In this document: piece by piece, positions 34,300 to 47,600 of the stretch
Position numbering within the stretch: position 1 is the stretch's first letter
How the letters are laid out: every line of letters starts with the position of its first letter
Source: Megalobrama amblycephala
Lineage: Eukaryota; Chordata; Actinopteri; Cypriniformes; Xenocyprididae
Reading direction: 5' to 3'
Assembly (NCBI RefSeq): GCF_018812025.1
Contig: NC_063051.1
Location: 4,527,896-4,591,895 of the forward strand
DNA length: 64,000 bases
The notes under the pieces: generated by a model
Database searches by the model: none
Told to the model about the DNA's origin: nothing
Seen by the model: only the letters and a program-made list of their open reading frames with translations
Position numbers and translations under genes: made by a program

Positions 34300-35340
34300 T
34301 TATTAGCAGCGGAGCTACAGGGAAGAGCATCTGAAGCGAGAGGAACGGGCAACTCAATATGCTGAAGGATGTGTCATATTGCTGCTCAACTGACAGCCCA
34401 AGTGTGTGCGTACGGGGAGAGGGGGGGCTTTTTCAGCCTAAAACAAAACGCATCCTCAATGTGCCCCTGTCAAGGGTGGGAGATGTCTTCAGATAGTGGC
34501 ACAAAAGATCAACCGTTCCTTTTCAGCCGAGAGAAAAGAAAGAAAGTTTTCGTTTCATTAACTCAAGACTAAAGCGTAATTATCTCCCTATGGGCCGCAA
34601 TCACCAAAAGAAGGATAATAGAACTGAAAGCACTTTCCACTCCACTCATCTAAGCGGTTCTTTTCTTCTCTCTCTTTTTTTTCCACTTGTTTTTTCTTCT
34701 CCGCCCTCAGATGAGATTAACCAATCGAATAATGGCAACAGATTGCGGGGGCAAGAGGAAAATACAACTTTCAGAATGGTGTCTGTTTGAGAGCTTTAAA
34801 GATCCGCCGTTATCTGGCTTAGTGTTCCTTCTACTTGTCAGCGAAATGGTTTCCTTTCCTTTCGTCTGGCATCTCTGTTCCTCTTTATCTCTCTCTCGCT
34901 GACTTTGGAACGGGGTGGAGGAAAAACGGGGTGAGGGAGGTTAGCTGCTAAGTCGCCCTTGTTCTGAGCAATTTCACAAATATGAGATTAGAATCAGATA
35001 AAACGCAAACATTTTACAAATATATCCCTTTTTCTCAATTACTAACAGGCTGCTACTTAAAGGTGCTTGTAGCGCTAGCCCTAAGTTAAGTCCCTCAAGG
35101 ATTCGAAACCAGAGACAGAGCAGGCCCTGGATTTAATTAGCTTATGAAAATAATTGCCATTAGCACAACTCTAAAATGGTTTGGCGCACCACGTAACGAC
35201 AGGAGGAGAAAATCTCTCACTTCTGGACGGAGCGAAGACAAAGAAATAGTGCGAAAAAAGAAATTGGCAGGCCAAGTGACTGTTTTGTGCACTGACACAG
35301 AGGTCGAGTTAATTAGACTATTGTCATTTTAATCAGGACA
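34300..35340. promoter_or_regulatory. Candidate enhancer-like blocks
   Basis: Low-repeat sequence. 34565-34760 has AGCGTAATTATC and GAGATTAACCAATCG, and 35125-35180 has ATTTAATTAGCTTATG and AATTGCCATTAGC, both of homeodomain type. No coding family or splice borders found. Function inferred. Confidence 0.35.
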
Positions 35341-36178
35341 GCTTCTCAGTCAGCCTTCCTGCAAAGAGAGAGCGTGCGCATGTTCGATGCCACGCTCAGG
35401 GCCTTTGCTCGGTGTGTGCGTGCCGGTTCTATGGGCTTGCTTCGCTAATGAGCGATGCCACAGAAACAAAGCCCCCGAAGGACCACCGGGGGAAACTCCT
35501 CACCCTTCTCTCTGCTCACTTCTCTGTTCATTTGAAAATAATTTAAATATCAAATATTTGAAATCATTTGCTTCTCCCTGGCTATCTGATATTGAATGGC
35601 AAGTCTTTCATGTCGCCTTTATTATGTTCATAAACCGGCATTAAAATTCAGAACTATCATTACAAGTGACTATATTTATTACAGCAACTATCATTTCAGT
35701 CCAAACCATGGATTGTTTTCAGATAACTATGAATATTTAATTCTGACAAGACATTGTTATGCAAAAATATCCACGATGAGAGCTGCCGCACCATAAATGA
35801 ATAAATTCCATCCAAACAGTCATGGAAACACATTTACACTGTACAATAATTTATATAATTATGATATTTTGACATAAAATCTCTTTTGCTCACATTTACT
35901 ATGTTTACTTACTATGTGCACCAAACATCTACATGTCAAAACAACTCAGACATTAACTGTGTATTGCTTTAGGTTGAATTCTTGCTTTGAATACGCTTCC
36001 CCAGGACATTATCGGTTTTGTTCATTTCTGTGTACCCCCGCTACGTATCATGTGTGACATCTATCCTTGCACGTTAACTCTCTTGGTTGCCATTATGTAT
36101 AAATTAAGCTTCCAAATGATTTGTGCCTACAGTCATGTCAAAAATATAAATCATATAATGGAAATAGGGAAGCCAGCA
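35341..36178. other. Unassigned sequence
   Basis: Low-copy, no gene or repeat recognised. A stretch CACATTTACTATGTTTACTTA at about 35896-35916 resembles 33968-33988. Confidence 0.35.
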
Positions 36179-36516
36179 TTAAAGGGATAGTTCACCCAAA
36201 AATGAAATTCAGTTATCATTTACTCACCCTCATGTTGTTCCAAAACCTTTTTGAGTTTCGTTCTTCTGTTGAACACAAAAGAAGACATTTTAAAGAATAT
36301 CAGTAACCTGACAGTTGACGGTCGCCATTGACTGCCATAGTAGGAAAAAAAAATACTATGGGAGTCAATGGCTACTGTCAACTCTCAGGTTACCAATATT
36401 CTTTAAAATATCTTCTTTTGTGTTCAACAGAAAAAAAGAAAATCATATAGATTTGGAACAACTTGAGGGTGAGTAAATTATGACAACATTTTCATTTTTT
36501 CAGGTGCAAACCCCTG
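36179..36516. mobile_element. TTAA foldback MITE, copy 3 (short form)
   Basis: Starts TTAAAGGGATAGTTCACCC. The halves meet around the A-run at 36345-36353: GCCATTGACTGCCATAGTA pairs with TACTATGGGAGTCAATGGC. The right end has decayed (CAGGTGCAAACCCCTG). Confidence 0.9.
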
Positions 36517-37589
36517 CCAAAACTATTTTGTCACATCATGCCACTCTAACTATCACAAACAGCTAGTTGCTAAAAAACTGCTCACAATTTAAAAACAAAC
36601 ATTTGTGTAATCATCAAAAGTCATCTCCTCCTTCGTTTAGGTCTTTTACTGTCCATACAACCCAATTTGTCTAATTTGGATGTAGCTGGAAAAATAATTC
36701 TCTCATTTATTTCTTAAACTCGAGATGAAAAACAGACTAATGGCTCTATCTTAATTTGGAATTTTCTTGCCGTTTATCATCTTGCAGATAGTTCATAGTT
36801 TTATCATTCATCATAAATATTTCAGGCAGTGTTAATATTAATTTGATCAGATATTAATTTTACTCAAAAAGCGAGTAAAAATCAATTATTCAACAAAAGG
36901 AATGATCAGTAGAGCTGATGGGGAGATTTTTAAAGAAGCTTTAAATAAGCAATCGAGATCCATGCCATCCCTCATTATTGGTTTATATGGTTAACAAAAC
37001 AACAACAGTATGCTTAAAGCATAAATCATACTGTAAACATCATGGAAATGGTGAATTTGGTAAATGTACACTAAGGCCACAAGACCAGCACAATCAAATG
37101 CTATTAGTTGACTCACTGTGACGTGCTGCACTTCTTAATAAATTACAACCTAATTTGAATGCCAATCTCCTCCCCACTGGACACTGCCTTACTGGTTCAC
37201 ACCATTCAAGAAAAAAGACCTACTGTACACCCCCTTAGGGTAGAACAGTCTGTCACAGTCTAAATCACTATGATTATTGCTCATCTTGTGAGTTAGGGGA
37301 TGTTCTAGACCTCTTCACCTCATGCTATGGGCATGAATGGTATACCTCAAATTATGCAGCTATTACATTACAAAATGATCAGACTTATAATTTTACCCTT
37401 GTAGATAATAAAATTCATTTTAAAAAGTCTATAATGCCCTAGCAACCACCCAAAACACCCCACCCTAGTTTTTAAAAATGTGTAAAAGTTTTTTTCTACC
37501 TAATTTAACATTTTAACATATTGTTGCATTGAGATATATCAATTAAAATGTTTCATAGCATTCTTCCTATAAAAAATTCCTTCTGCAGC
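36517..37589. other. Unassigned low-copy sequence
   Basis: 37085-37180 (GTTGACTCACTGTGACG, ATTACAACCTAATTTG) is the most enhancer-like part. No gene or repeat recognised. Confidence 0.3.
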
Positions 37590-38631
37590 TTAAAGGGACA
37601 GTTTACCCAAAAAATACAAATCTGTCATCATTTACTCACCCTCAACTTGTTCCAAACCTTTATACATCTCTTTGTTCTGCTAAACACAAAGGAAGTTATT
37701 TTGAGGAATGTTTGTAACCAAACAGTTGTGGGTAGGGTGACCAGACGTCCCGTTTTTCCCGGGACAGTCCCGTATTTTAGCTCTATTTTTAGTGTCCCGA
37801 CTCGAAAATATCATGTTTTGTCCAATATTTCATCTTTCCTAAAATTTCGATAGCACGATTAGTAGTAGTGTTCTGTCACGCGAACAGCCCAATCAAATTT
37901 GTCGTAAAACAAAACTACCATCCAATCACATTTCGTTATTGATTAAGTTGCCGTTAGTGAAGGGGGGATAGGCGGAATCGCGCTAGACACATACCAGAAG
38001 CGCTCTCTCTTTTTCCTTGCGCACGATCCCAGTTCTCTCAGACAACGCGCAATCAGTTATCATTGCGCCTGAATGGTCAATTGCACACATAGTTGCCAAA
38101 ATGTCCATCGTGTGGAGTATCTCATGTAAATACAGTCAGTTATGGCTTAAGTGGACATAAACAGGTGGGTGAAAACTTTACAGTCTATGGTGAAAACCGG
38201 CAAGTATATTACATCTCTGAATTCGGTCTTAAAGGGACAGTAGTCTAATTAAATATTTGTCAGTCAATATGTTAATCAAACAACAAAATATGTTAAATAA
38301 ATGTATCTGAAAACAAGTTTATTTAAATTGTATATCTATTGTATTTGTCGTTTTGTAAATTTCTTTTTTAACAATAATTTCTCATATTACAAATAAAATG
38401 GTTATATTGCCCACCCCTTGCTCACCCCTCCCTTATTCTACCATGAGAAATATGGTCACCCTAGTTGTGGGGCACCACTGATTTCCACAGTATTTTTTTT
38501 TTTTCATACTATGGAAGTCAATGGTGCCCCACAACTGTTTGGTGATCCATATTCTTCAAAATATCTTCTTCTGTCTTCAGGGTGAGTAAATAATGACAGA
38601 ATTTTCATTTTTGGGTGAACTATCCCTTTAA
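37590..38631. mobile_element. TTAA foldback MITE, copy 4, split by a hAT-like element
   Basis: TTAA at 37590-37593 and 38628-38631. The two halves (37590-37732 and 38464-38631) fold on each other except for the insert at 37733-38463. The CAAACAGTTGTGGG junction pairs with CCCCACAACTGTTTGG. Confidence 0.9.
37733..38463. mobile_element. Nonautonomous hAT-like element with perfect 8-bp target duplication
   Basis: The ends TAGGGTGACCA and TGGTCACCCTA are 11-bp perfect TIRs. GTTGTGGG is duplicated exactly at 37725-37732 and 38464-38471. An 8-bp duplication with short TIRs is diagnostic for hAT. The left subterminal CGTCCCGTTTTTCCCGGGAC forms a small palindrome. No transposase frame. It inserted into one arm of a foldback MITE and so is younger than it. 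Confidence 0.92.
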
Positions 38632-39282
38632 CATGACTCCAAATATTTCATTAAAATTAGGCTGATAAGATAAATGATTAAATCAAGTGGCTGGACTATG
38701 ACATTAGCTTTAGACAGTGTTCTAAAGCAGCTCTTTCCCTTCAATTATTCATCTCTACGTTATTGCCAAGCACCTAGAAAAGAATTAAAAACCGCTGATT
38801 CCTCCTAATTAATGCTCTCGCTGATACTCGCTACAGATGTCTTAGATTTCTCTGGTAATCTTTCACTGTGTTTAACCCTGTCAAACATTCAGCCGGTCTA
38901 TTTTTTTTCCAGTCTCTCTCCATCTCTTAACCCCCTCTATTTCTCCTGTCTATCTGTACCATCCCCAGCACATTCTGTCTTGTCTCTATCTCTCCCACTA
39001 AATCACCACTTGATGTTTCTTAATTTATTCCACTCTTTCTCTCCTTTCTCCCCCCTCTTTCCCTCCCACTCACGGACACACACTCTCACACACAGGGTGA
39101 GGAGGGGGGTGGTGTGTTTTCTTTGGGTGAAACGTACGTTACTGTGTGAGAGAGGAGACTTTAAATAAACATCAGCACAGCATGGCCACAATAGAGTCTT
39201 TTGTGTTGAAATGTGGAGAGAAATTATGATGTTTTGAGGGCCATTTTCAGTTCCGCAGCAACGTGGACACAACTCTCAAACA
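38632..39282. other. Pyrimidine-rich unassigned sequence
   Basis: 38880-39080 is dominated by T/C runs (CTCTCTCCATCTC and similar). No gene; the 118-codon frame at 38812-39168 is low-complexity and has no motif. Confidence 0.5.
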
Positions 39283-39923
39283 GGTTTGTTCACTCGAAAA
39301 ATGATAATTCTGTAATCATTTACTCACCCTCATGTCGTTCCAAACATGTATGATGCTCTTTCTTCTGTGGAGCACAATAGGAGAAATTCTGAAGTCTGTG
39401 CTGGACAGACCTTCCCATGCAATTACAATAAAGGACTTTCAAGCTTTGAAAAACAACAAAATTACCATAAGTATCACAAAAGTTATCCATACAGTATGAC
39501 TAACGTGCTATATGCTTTGTGTGGAAAACTTTTAAGAAAATGTATACCATAACCTGTTAATCACTGGAACTGGACTAAGTCACTGAGATGAAGGCTAAAA
39601 CAAATCATTTTGATTTGATTTGTAAATGAATAGTTAATAGACTCATTTCAAGAATTAAATATATTTCTACTTCTCTCATTAATGCATCAAGGAATGCTAA
39701 AGCAGGATGTCAAGATTTTCAGTGAATAATGATTGAAATGCTGACATTTTATAGTTCTTCTGCATGAATTTTCACTCTTAAAAACTCCATTGTAGTTGCA
39801 TGGAAAAGAGCATGGAAAACAGTCTTCAAAATATCTGTTTTCTGAGGAAGAAAGCAAATCATATAGGCTTGGAACGACATGAGGGTCAGTAAATGATGAA
39901 AATTTTCTTTTTTGTTCCTTTAA
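39283..39923. mobile_element. TTAA foldback MITE, copy 5, diverged
   Basis: TTTACTCACCCTCATGTCG and CGACATGAGGGTCAGTAAA mark the two ends; right TTAA at 39920-39923. The centre (39400-39830) is more diverged than in other copies. Confidence 0.75.
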
Positions 39924-40700
39924 ACTCCAACTGCAACTGAAGCAAAATCCATATAGTTCAATAAAAGTGTCTTGCTAAATGTTTTTCTTATTTAAAGAAA
40001 AAAATTGCATGTATACAAAAATGCACCTAAAACCACTATTCATTGTTTTAAAACAAAAGCCAATATTTTAACTAGTATCCATTAAAGAACTTACCAGTAT
40101 TTATAAGTAGCCTCAACACCTATATCTCCCGCTATTCTGAGAAATGGCCGTATCCGTTTCTGCTTCCCATCGGCCAGCATTCGCTCTTTGTTCTAATACA
40201 CTTCACACCAACAAATAACACTCTATGCAAACTAATGCCTGCAAATTGTTTTGGATCTGTATTTGAATATTTAAATGCTTCACTTTAGATCTAGATATAT
40301 GGTAGCAATTTCCATACGAGCATGAAGCAGGTACACACACTACATGATAGCGGTTTGTCATTTTTTCCCTGCCAGACAAAGATCAATCAGATACATACCA
40401 AACACTCACATTTCTATTACTGTGACAATTTTTTTAGAAGCACAGGGTCACCAAACTAACACAATAAGTGCCAAAAGTCTTAAGTAAGTGTTGTGGGTAC
40501 AAGGATCAAAACAGCCACCCACACTACGCCATTTAACCAAATTGGATGCGTTGATAATATTACATTTACATATAGCATAACTGCAAACTCTGGGTGATTA
40601 TTGTCGAAAACCAACCTAGAGACTTACATGAACTTAATGCAGGTTGCTTACAAGAGTGCCTGAAAAAAAAAAAAAAAAAACTCCAATATGGGTCAACACT
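39924..40700. other. Unassigned sequence
   Basis: Poly-A at 40664-40680. Nothing else recognised. Confidence 0.4.
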
Positions 40701-41369
<669 letters not shown>

Positions 41370-41634
41370 CAGCCAAACCAAAATTTATTCAGACACCTTG
41401 AACATTTCATTAATATAGTTAAAAAATGGTAATAAAAATGGTAATGGTTTCATTCATATAAAATGGTAATAAAATATGACATGAGTTAAACTGTGTCAGA
41501 AATCTTAATTATGTCAGATAACACTTAAGCAAAACATGGTCAGGTCAAAGAGTTCCAAATTTGTATCAGTTTTACTGGTAGTCCACTGTATGATGAAGTT
41601 TTGAGTATAATATGTCACAGTTTACTTTATTTTG

Positions 41635-41635
<1 letters not shown>
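41370..41635. mobile_element. Tc1-like terminal fragment
   Basis: CAGCCAAACCAAAATTTATT followed by CAGACACCTTGAACATTTC resembles the TIR of a fish Tc1-like family that inserts at TA. It lies between two long TA microsatellites. No transposase part remains. Confidence 0.5.

Positions 41636-41716
<81 letters not shown>
41636..41716. repeat. (TA)n microsatellite
   Basis: About 40 TA units. Confidence 0.95.
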
Positions 41717-41721
<5 letters not shown>

Positions 41722-42256
41722 CATTATATCAAATGATCCAATGCCTCATGTTTAATTGGCATGGAGAAAAGCAGCCAGATCTTTAAATAAGAATAAGGCT
41801 CTAAATATGACTGGGTGAGAAGAGAAAGAAAGATACATAGAAAAAGGGAAGGGGGAGGGAAATGGTACTGAGGCAGGATGATATGGCAGGGTTTGGCCGA
41901 GGCCTATAGGATGCCAGCGAAGGTGTCACTAATCTTTACGTGACCCAAGGGGAGAGAGAGCGCGAGACAGAGAGAGAGAAACTGTCTGCTTCTTTAGATT
42001 CGGGGTGCTGTGACTCATCTGTTGCTTGTCACATTGGGTTTCGAGCCTCCGCGAGGCAGCCATGACCCCGAGCGGCACCCGTGTCCTCCGTCTGTGTATT
42101 TACAAACAGAGACAGGGCACAAACAGGCTGGGGTGAGTCGCTTTGGCAGAGCTGCGTAAAGCAGGAGCATATAACACCACCAAGCAGAGGGAGAGAGGGG
42201 GAGGACAGATGGGATTGACCCTTATGTCACCATTCTGGACAATATGACATTTTCAT
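41717..42256. other. Low-copy sequence, GA-rich at 41940-41990
   Basis: 42000-42140 is GC-richer (GAGCCTCCGCGAGGCAGCC). No gene recognised. Confidence 0.35.
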
Positions 42257-42318
42257 TGTGTGTGTGCGTGCGTGCGTGCGTGCGTGTGTGTGTGTGTGTA
42301 AAAAAAAAAAAAAAAAAA
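42257..42318. repeat. (TG)n/(TGCG)n then poly-A
   Basis: TGTG and TGCG units to about 42299, then an A-run to 42318. Confidence 0.9.
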
Positions 42319-42528
42319 GACTGCATCTGGAGTTTTAATCTCAAAACTACTAAGGACGAGACAATGTGACAATAATTAAATGAAATTAGTTACTGTTAAT
42401 TAAATGCAAGTTGTTAACTATGAACCAAAAAAAAAAATGTTTTAAGGAGAAAAATATAGAAAAGTTATTTCAGCTGGAGTGAATAAACTAACTTAATTCA
42501 ATGACTTAATTCGTTTTTCTATTAAAAA

Positions 42529-42786
42529 TATAGCACGGTTTTCACAAAAATGTAAAGCAACACTGATAATAATAAATGCTTCTCCAGCAGCAAATCAGCA
42601 TAAAATGATTTCTGAAGGATCATGTGATTATATATAAAAAAAATAAAAGTTTTCACAATATTATTGTATTTTTGATCAAATAAATACAGCCTTGGTGAGT
42701 ATGAGACTTCTTTAAAAAAAAAAAAGAAAAAAAAAGAAGAAAAAAAAAAAAGAAAACCGACCCCAAACTTTTGAACGGCAGTGTAA
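42529..42786 (+). mobile_element. GAACGGTAGTGTA-family MITE, copy
   Basis: Ends CCCCAAACTTTTGAACGGCA and contains GATTTCTGAAGGATCATGTG. The centre is deleted, and the A-rich stretch before the terminus has expanded (42713-42755). Confidence 0.85.
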
Positions 42787-43600
42787 ATGACAAAAACTGA
42801 AAGAAAAAAAGAATACTCTGTATATGTGAAACCAAAGTTCGCAGCGCAAACCACAGTGTGCAAGTCCAAGTTTCTGCTCAGTTTCTTTTTTGTAAGGTTG
42901 TTTGCATGATCTTTTAAAGAAATGGCTTGACAAGCACAGTTTTCTTTCCTGTGCTGAGGTATTTCCTATTTACACAGGAAGTTGGGGCGGAACATAACGA
43001 AGGGGTCCTTTTTTTAAAATAGCCAATAGACTTTTTAAAAGAATTTAGATAGTTAACATATAGATGACCTCAAAGCTAACAGACATGGATTAAAGCCAAA
43101 AGGGAACAGGCATCGCAAATGGCACAATTCTGATCAGACTGTTCACACCTTCAAAAAAAATCAGATACTCATTCAATATTTTGCTGTTCACATGTCAGTA
43201 ATTAAGAAAAAAAAAAAAGAAAGAAAAAGATTTGGGCCACCATCAGCCAAGGTGTGATCACTGCTCGAAGGTCTTATTAAAGTGTCAACCAAACTGTACA
43301 GTTCAATTATTAAATGTCATATTCTGCACAAGTGTGTGAGGCCACAGTCAAATGCATCTCAATAAAAATATTACAAAAATGAGGTAGAAAAGCTCTGAAA
43401 GGTGTTGATTAATGTAACTAATGGAATGTATTAAAGTACCACAGTGTGCCTTAAGATCTTTCCTAACCTAAATAATTAGTCAATATTGAAAAGGTTAAAT
43501 TCAACTGCAAGAAGCTTTCATGTCCTCATGTCGAGTCATAAATGTAGTCCTCTCATTAGTCATAACCCATCTGCAACATGTAAGTAGCAATTATGAGTCC
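42787..43600. other. Unassigned sequence
   Basis: No gene or repeat recognised. Confidence 0.4.
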
Positions 43601-44970
43601 TAAAAGTGCTTTTAAAGAAAGTGGAAAACCATGTGCAAGACGTTTATGCGAAGACCCTCTTCAATAACTCTTGTCACAGCTGCCTTGCTGGCCACTTTAA
43701 AACTGGACCCTGCAAAGCACACTTTAATGGACAAGCACGAATCCACCTGCTTTCGCTTTCTGTTATGGTCATAAATCTGAATAACTAAATAATAACCTGC
43801 ACTTAAACAAATTTGGAGTGCTTTTTAACTCAGATCGCCAAAAGTTTGGACTTTCATAAGAGCTAAATTGCCGCAAGACGCCATGAAAAATCATTATTCA
43901 AGAGGAAATAGCCATACATTTTGGGTATATTCGCATGTAATGTGAAGGATTAATGCATTACAACTCATTTAAACGTTTGCTGAAAGAGCATGTTGTTTTG
44001 TTTGTTATGTATAATTCATGTTGCCAACATGGAGCCGAGCCAATGTCAACATATTGACTTTCAAATCGGTGATCTCTGAACTAATGTGAAATTGTGTAGT
44101 TGGAAAATGACAAGAGATTGATTTCCATAAGTCTCATAAGCACAACTGACTATGTAAATAGGGCTGATTTCTTTATGGGGGTGGGGGAAAATAGCTCGGC
44201 TCTCCATTTACATTATCAAATGACAAAATTTACATTCATGTTTTCCATTTACTATCAATCAGTAACGTACACAGTTTTACAAGCGGGCAAAACTGTTAGA
44301 AGCACTTCTCTAAAACGTTGTCTGGTCAGGCTGGTATAGGAATAGACTTTGCAGAAGCTCCATTAAACTCACAATGCATCACATTGCATCATGCAAAAAA
44401 ACTGACTAAAACATGTATTTCACATCAAACATTGATGGCAGAATTGAGACATTTAGATGCATTCCAAATATATGTGGGTCAATGTTTGCTGAGCACTTGT
44501 TTCAGAGACAATATGCTAATAAGCACTAATGCGACATGCCACGCGTTGCAAACGGAGGCTTTTTGTGACTGAAGGTCATGAATATATATGAATGTTTACT
44601 GTAAACAACAGAGTTTGAACATAGACTGGCACTGTTACGTGGGCAGTGTCATGGTTTGTTTGTTTTGTTTACACATCACACAGGAAGTGAAGGCCATGAG
44701 AGACATGGATCAAAAACAACTGTGGTGGTACACTAGTCAAACTGTGTACAGTTTTAGAATTCAGATTATCTAAAACTGACCTTGTGTACATGCTGAAAAC
44801 ATGCCGAAAGACATCTAAACTGTGAGCACTTTCTAACAGATGTGTTTTGCCTAGACAATTAAGTCACACTTACAAATATATGAATGTCATTGCATTAGGT
44901 AAGAAGTGGCGTTTAAATAAATAAGAATTTATTTATACAATTGCCATTAAATAGGAATTCAATATTAAAA
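43601..44970. promoter_or_regulatory. Candidate enhancer-like block
   Basis: About 1.3 kb free of recognised repeats. 43850-44050 (GGATTAATGCATTACAACTC) and 44480-44600 are AT-rich with homeobox-type cores. Open frames at 43606-43788, 44100-44339 and 44318-44572 have no motif. Function inferred. Confidence 0.3.
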
Positions 44971-45038
44971 CAAGTGCCATTTATTTTAAATAAATAAATA
45001 AATATTAAACCAATTGGCAAATAATTGGCCCAATTGGC

Positions 45039-45971
45039 CCGTGCTGGCAAAAGGAGTCAGAATGGGCATGGGCTAATTTCGGGCTACAGGCAAAACAAGT
45101 GAAAAACCTCAAATTCAACCAAAATTGACATTTTCAGTTCATTAAGCCCTCATCTAGCGATCCCAATGCTCCAAATAGCAATTAAACATCTAAAAGTATC
45201 TTTATTTGTACGTTTTCTGAGAGGAGTATATGGAAAATGCCGATTTTCTCTGCTCGCTTCTCACTTCCTCGCAGCATTCCAACTTTGTGAATATTCATAG
45301 CGAATTCTTGATGGCACGATTCTGAGCCAATGGAATGTGATTTTCAAACTCATGATGATGTAAACAAAACGAACAGACTGACAGATCCAAAGCAAACACA
45401 CAAAGACGCCTCAGACAGCGCACGATCCAGAAATAAACATATACACAGAATTATAGTATTTCAAAATATCTGTCTTGGGGAGTATTCACGCAAACATTAT
45501 CTGTTACGTCTTAAGTGAACGTTTGGTTAACTGTTGGGGGAAAACATCTGATGTGTAACATTATATATTAGATCCGTTCAGTAAAGTAGGTCTGTTTCAT
45601 TAATGTTAATCAAACAATTGTGGTATCATGGAAAAAATAAGTTGAATATATATTTTTCCTATAGATATTTGGTTTTGACTTGCTGTGCGCCAAAAGTGGT
45701 GTTATTACCAGGGATTTTAAGTTATGGTTGCTAGGTGATTTTGTTTTGGAACCTTCAGAAAACTTTAACTTGATTTTTCTTAAAATTAACTTTGCTGACT
45801 CTATCGACTTCAAGCGGTGCAGTTTTTTTGTCTGATTCCAACAAATCATACATCATTTAAGGATTTTTAATAGAAAAAAATAACAAAAATAACAGAAAAA
45901 AATAGAAAATAAAAAAAACTGGAAAACAATTTTGGAAATTTGCTCATTGCGATTCATTTTGCCAGCACAGG
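45039..45971. mobile_element. DNA transposon with GTGCTGGCAAAA ends
   Basis: GTGCTGGCAAAA (45041-45052) is inverted as TTTTGCCAGCAC at 45957-45968, with looser similarity just inside. The family is one I recognise from zebrafish and carp. It holds an expanded A-rich part (45860-45930). No transposase frame; target duplication not resolved. Confidence 0.6.
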
Positions 45972-46003
45972 TCACATATAATATGTGCATTAACATAGGA
46001 ATT

Positions 46004-46028
46004 AAAAAAAAAAAAAAAAAAAAAAAAA
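46004..46028 (+). repeat. Poly-A run
   Basis: A-run of about 25. Confidence 0.9.
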
Positions 46029-46138
46029 CTTATGGTTAAATAAATAAAGTGATGTTGTGGCATTTATTTTACACATACTAAATATGCATATTTATGAACT
46101 GAAAAAAAAAATTGAGGTGAACTGGCTTCATACATTCA

Positions 46139-46710
46139 CTAAAGCCACGTTTCCACCAAAATTACCCAGAACAATTTGTCCCAGGAACTCCACCCCCCCC
46201 CCCCCCCAAACATATTGCTAGCTGCGTTTCCATAGTGGTCTAAAGTACCGTGAAGATAGTCCAGTGACGCAGAACTGTGCGCGACTTTCGAGTTTCCGCT
46301 GGACTTCGTCCTCCGCATATAAGCTTAATAAAGCCTGAACATCATCGTCAATCCACAGTCATATTTTTTAAACTCTATTGTTGATTCGAATAGCAAACAA
46401 CTCTTCCTGCACGCACCGCAACAGACTTTAAAAAAAAAAAAACTATGGTTGAAATAAAATGCTGCGTGGAATCAACCAATCAAAATGCTGTGTGAACTCA
46501 ACCAATCAGCATGTTCAGCACCCAAGTCCCACCCCTGAAAGTTCCGGAACTTTGAAAAAGTACTACCTAGTGAGCAGGTACTTTCAGAGGGGGATTTTTT
46601 TACCCGGAACTTCATTTAGACCCTGGTCCCTGCGGTCGAAACTCACCGAGTACCACCCCAAAGTCCCTAGTTCCTGGGGAAAGTTCCTGCAGTGGAAACA
46701 CAGCTTTAAA
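46139..46710. mobile_element. Nonautonomous element with TAAAGC...GTTTCCAC ends
   Basis: The left end TAAAGCCACGTTTCCACC and right end CAGTGGAAACACAGCTTTA are imperfect inverted copies. The subterminal GGAACT/AGTTCC motifs also face each other (46160-46190 and 46530-46690). A C-run lies at 46193-46207. CCAATCA motifs occur in pairs (46475, 46501). No transposase frame; Harbinger-like by ends, uncertain. Confidence 0.65.
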
Positions 46711-47199
46711 TGACTTTGAGATCAATTGGCTTAAAGTAATTACAAGAATGGCTCAAAAAAAAGTGCAGATTTGAGTAACGCACCTTTTGCTTCCAAATAA
46801 TATTTTGTTATCTTTTGCAATGAAATTTATAGAAGTGTGGCCAGAGTGTCCAAATGCATTTTCAGGCACACACATGCACTATTAAAACGTAAGACATACC
46901 GTTCAGCATCCACAGGGCTGGACCACTGCACGCTCCTGCCTGCAGAACAGAGAGCAGGTAGAAAGACTGGTGGAGGAGAGAACAGACAGAGACGAGAGAA
47001 GGACATACAGGAAAAACATCAGTGAGAAATGAGGAAATCTGCTGAAACTTTGAATCATTAGAGACTGGTGCTCCACATCCAGTTCCCAAAAAAACCGATG
47101 TGGATTTTGTGCTAATTATCCAGCGATATTGTGATAGCTTTATCTCCAGACAAATCAAATGGAGTTTTCTTTTCAGAGAAGAACAAGGTAACGAGGGAG
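46711..47199. other. Unassigned sequence
   Basis: Nothing recognised. Confidence 0.4.
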
Positions 47200-47600
47200 G
47201 GCACAGAGAGAGAGGTCACTTTGAAATTGTTCATTACCAGCTTCCGTCGAGTTTATTTTCACTCCGTGTTTAAATATCGCGATACATTTATAGCATCTTA
47301 AAAAGGGCAAAATTCCCTTGATTAAACAAATAATAGCACATTTAAGAAAACTGTAATTGGGTTCAAATTGATTCGAGTAGATGCTCTAATTGCATTTAAA
47401 CACTCTTCCTCCCTAACCCTGGATTCACTGCTTCTTAATTACTGGCCCTCTACATGCAAATCCCTCCGGCAGCAAGGTGGAAAAATAAAAATAGTGCGAG
47501 TTTTACGGCACATTGTTAAACTGACCTATAAACTTTTTTTATTCAATATAAATGAAGGCCCAGTGGAGGCTGGGAGGGTGAGGTGTTGAGGGAGTGCTAC
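47200..47600. promoter_or_regulatory. Candidate enhancer-like block
   Basis: Low-repeat, with TAAATATCGCGATACATTTA, TTAAACAAATAATAG, CTTCTTAATTACTGG and an octamer ATGCAAAT (47454-47461). Many stops in all frames. Among the best enhancer candidates by eye; unproven. Confidence 0.4.

Noticed and set aside
38812..39168. 118-codon Ser/Leu-rich frame
   Set aside because: Product of a pyrimidine-rich tract; no motif, no splice signals.
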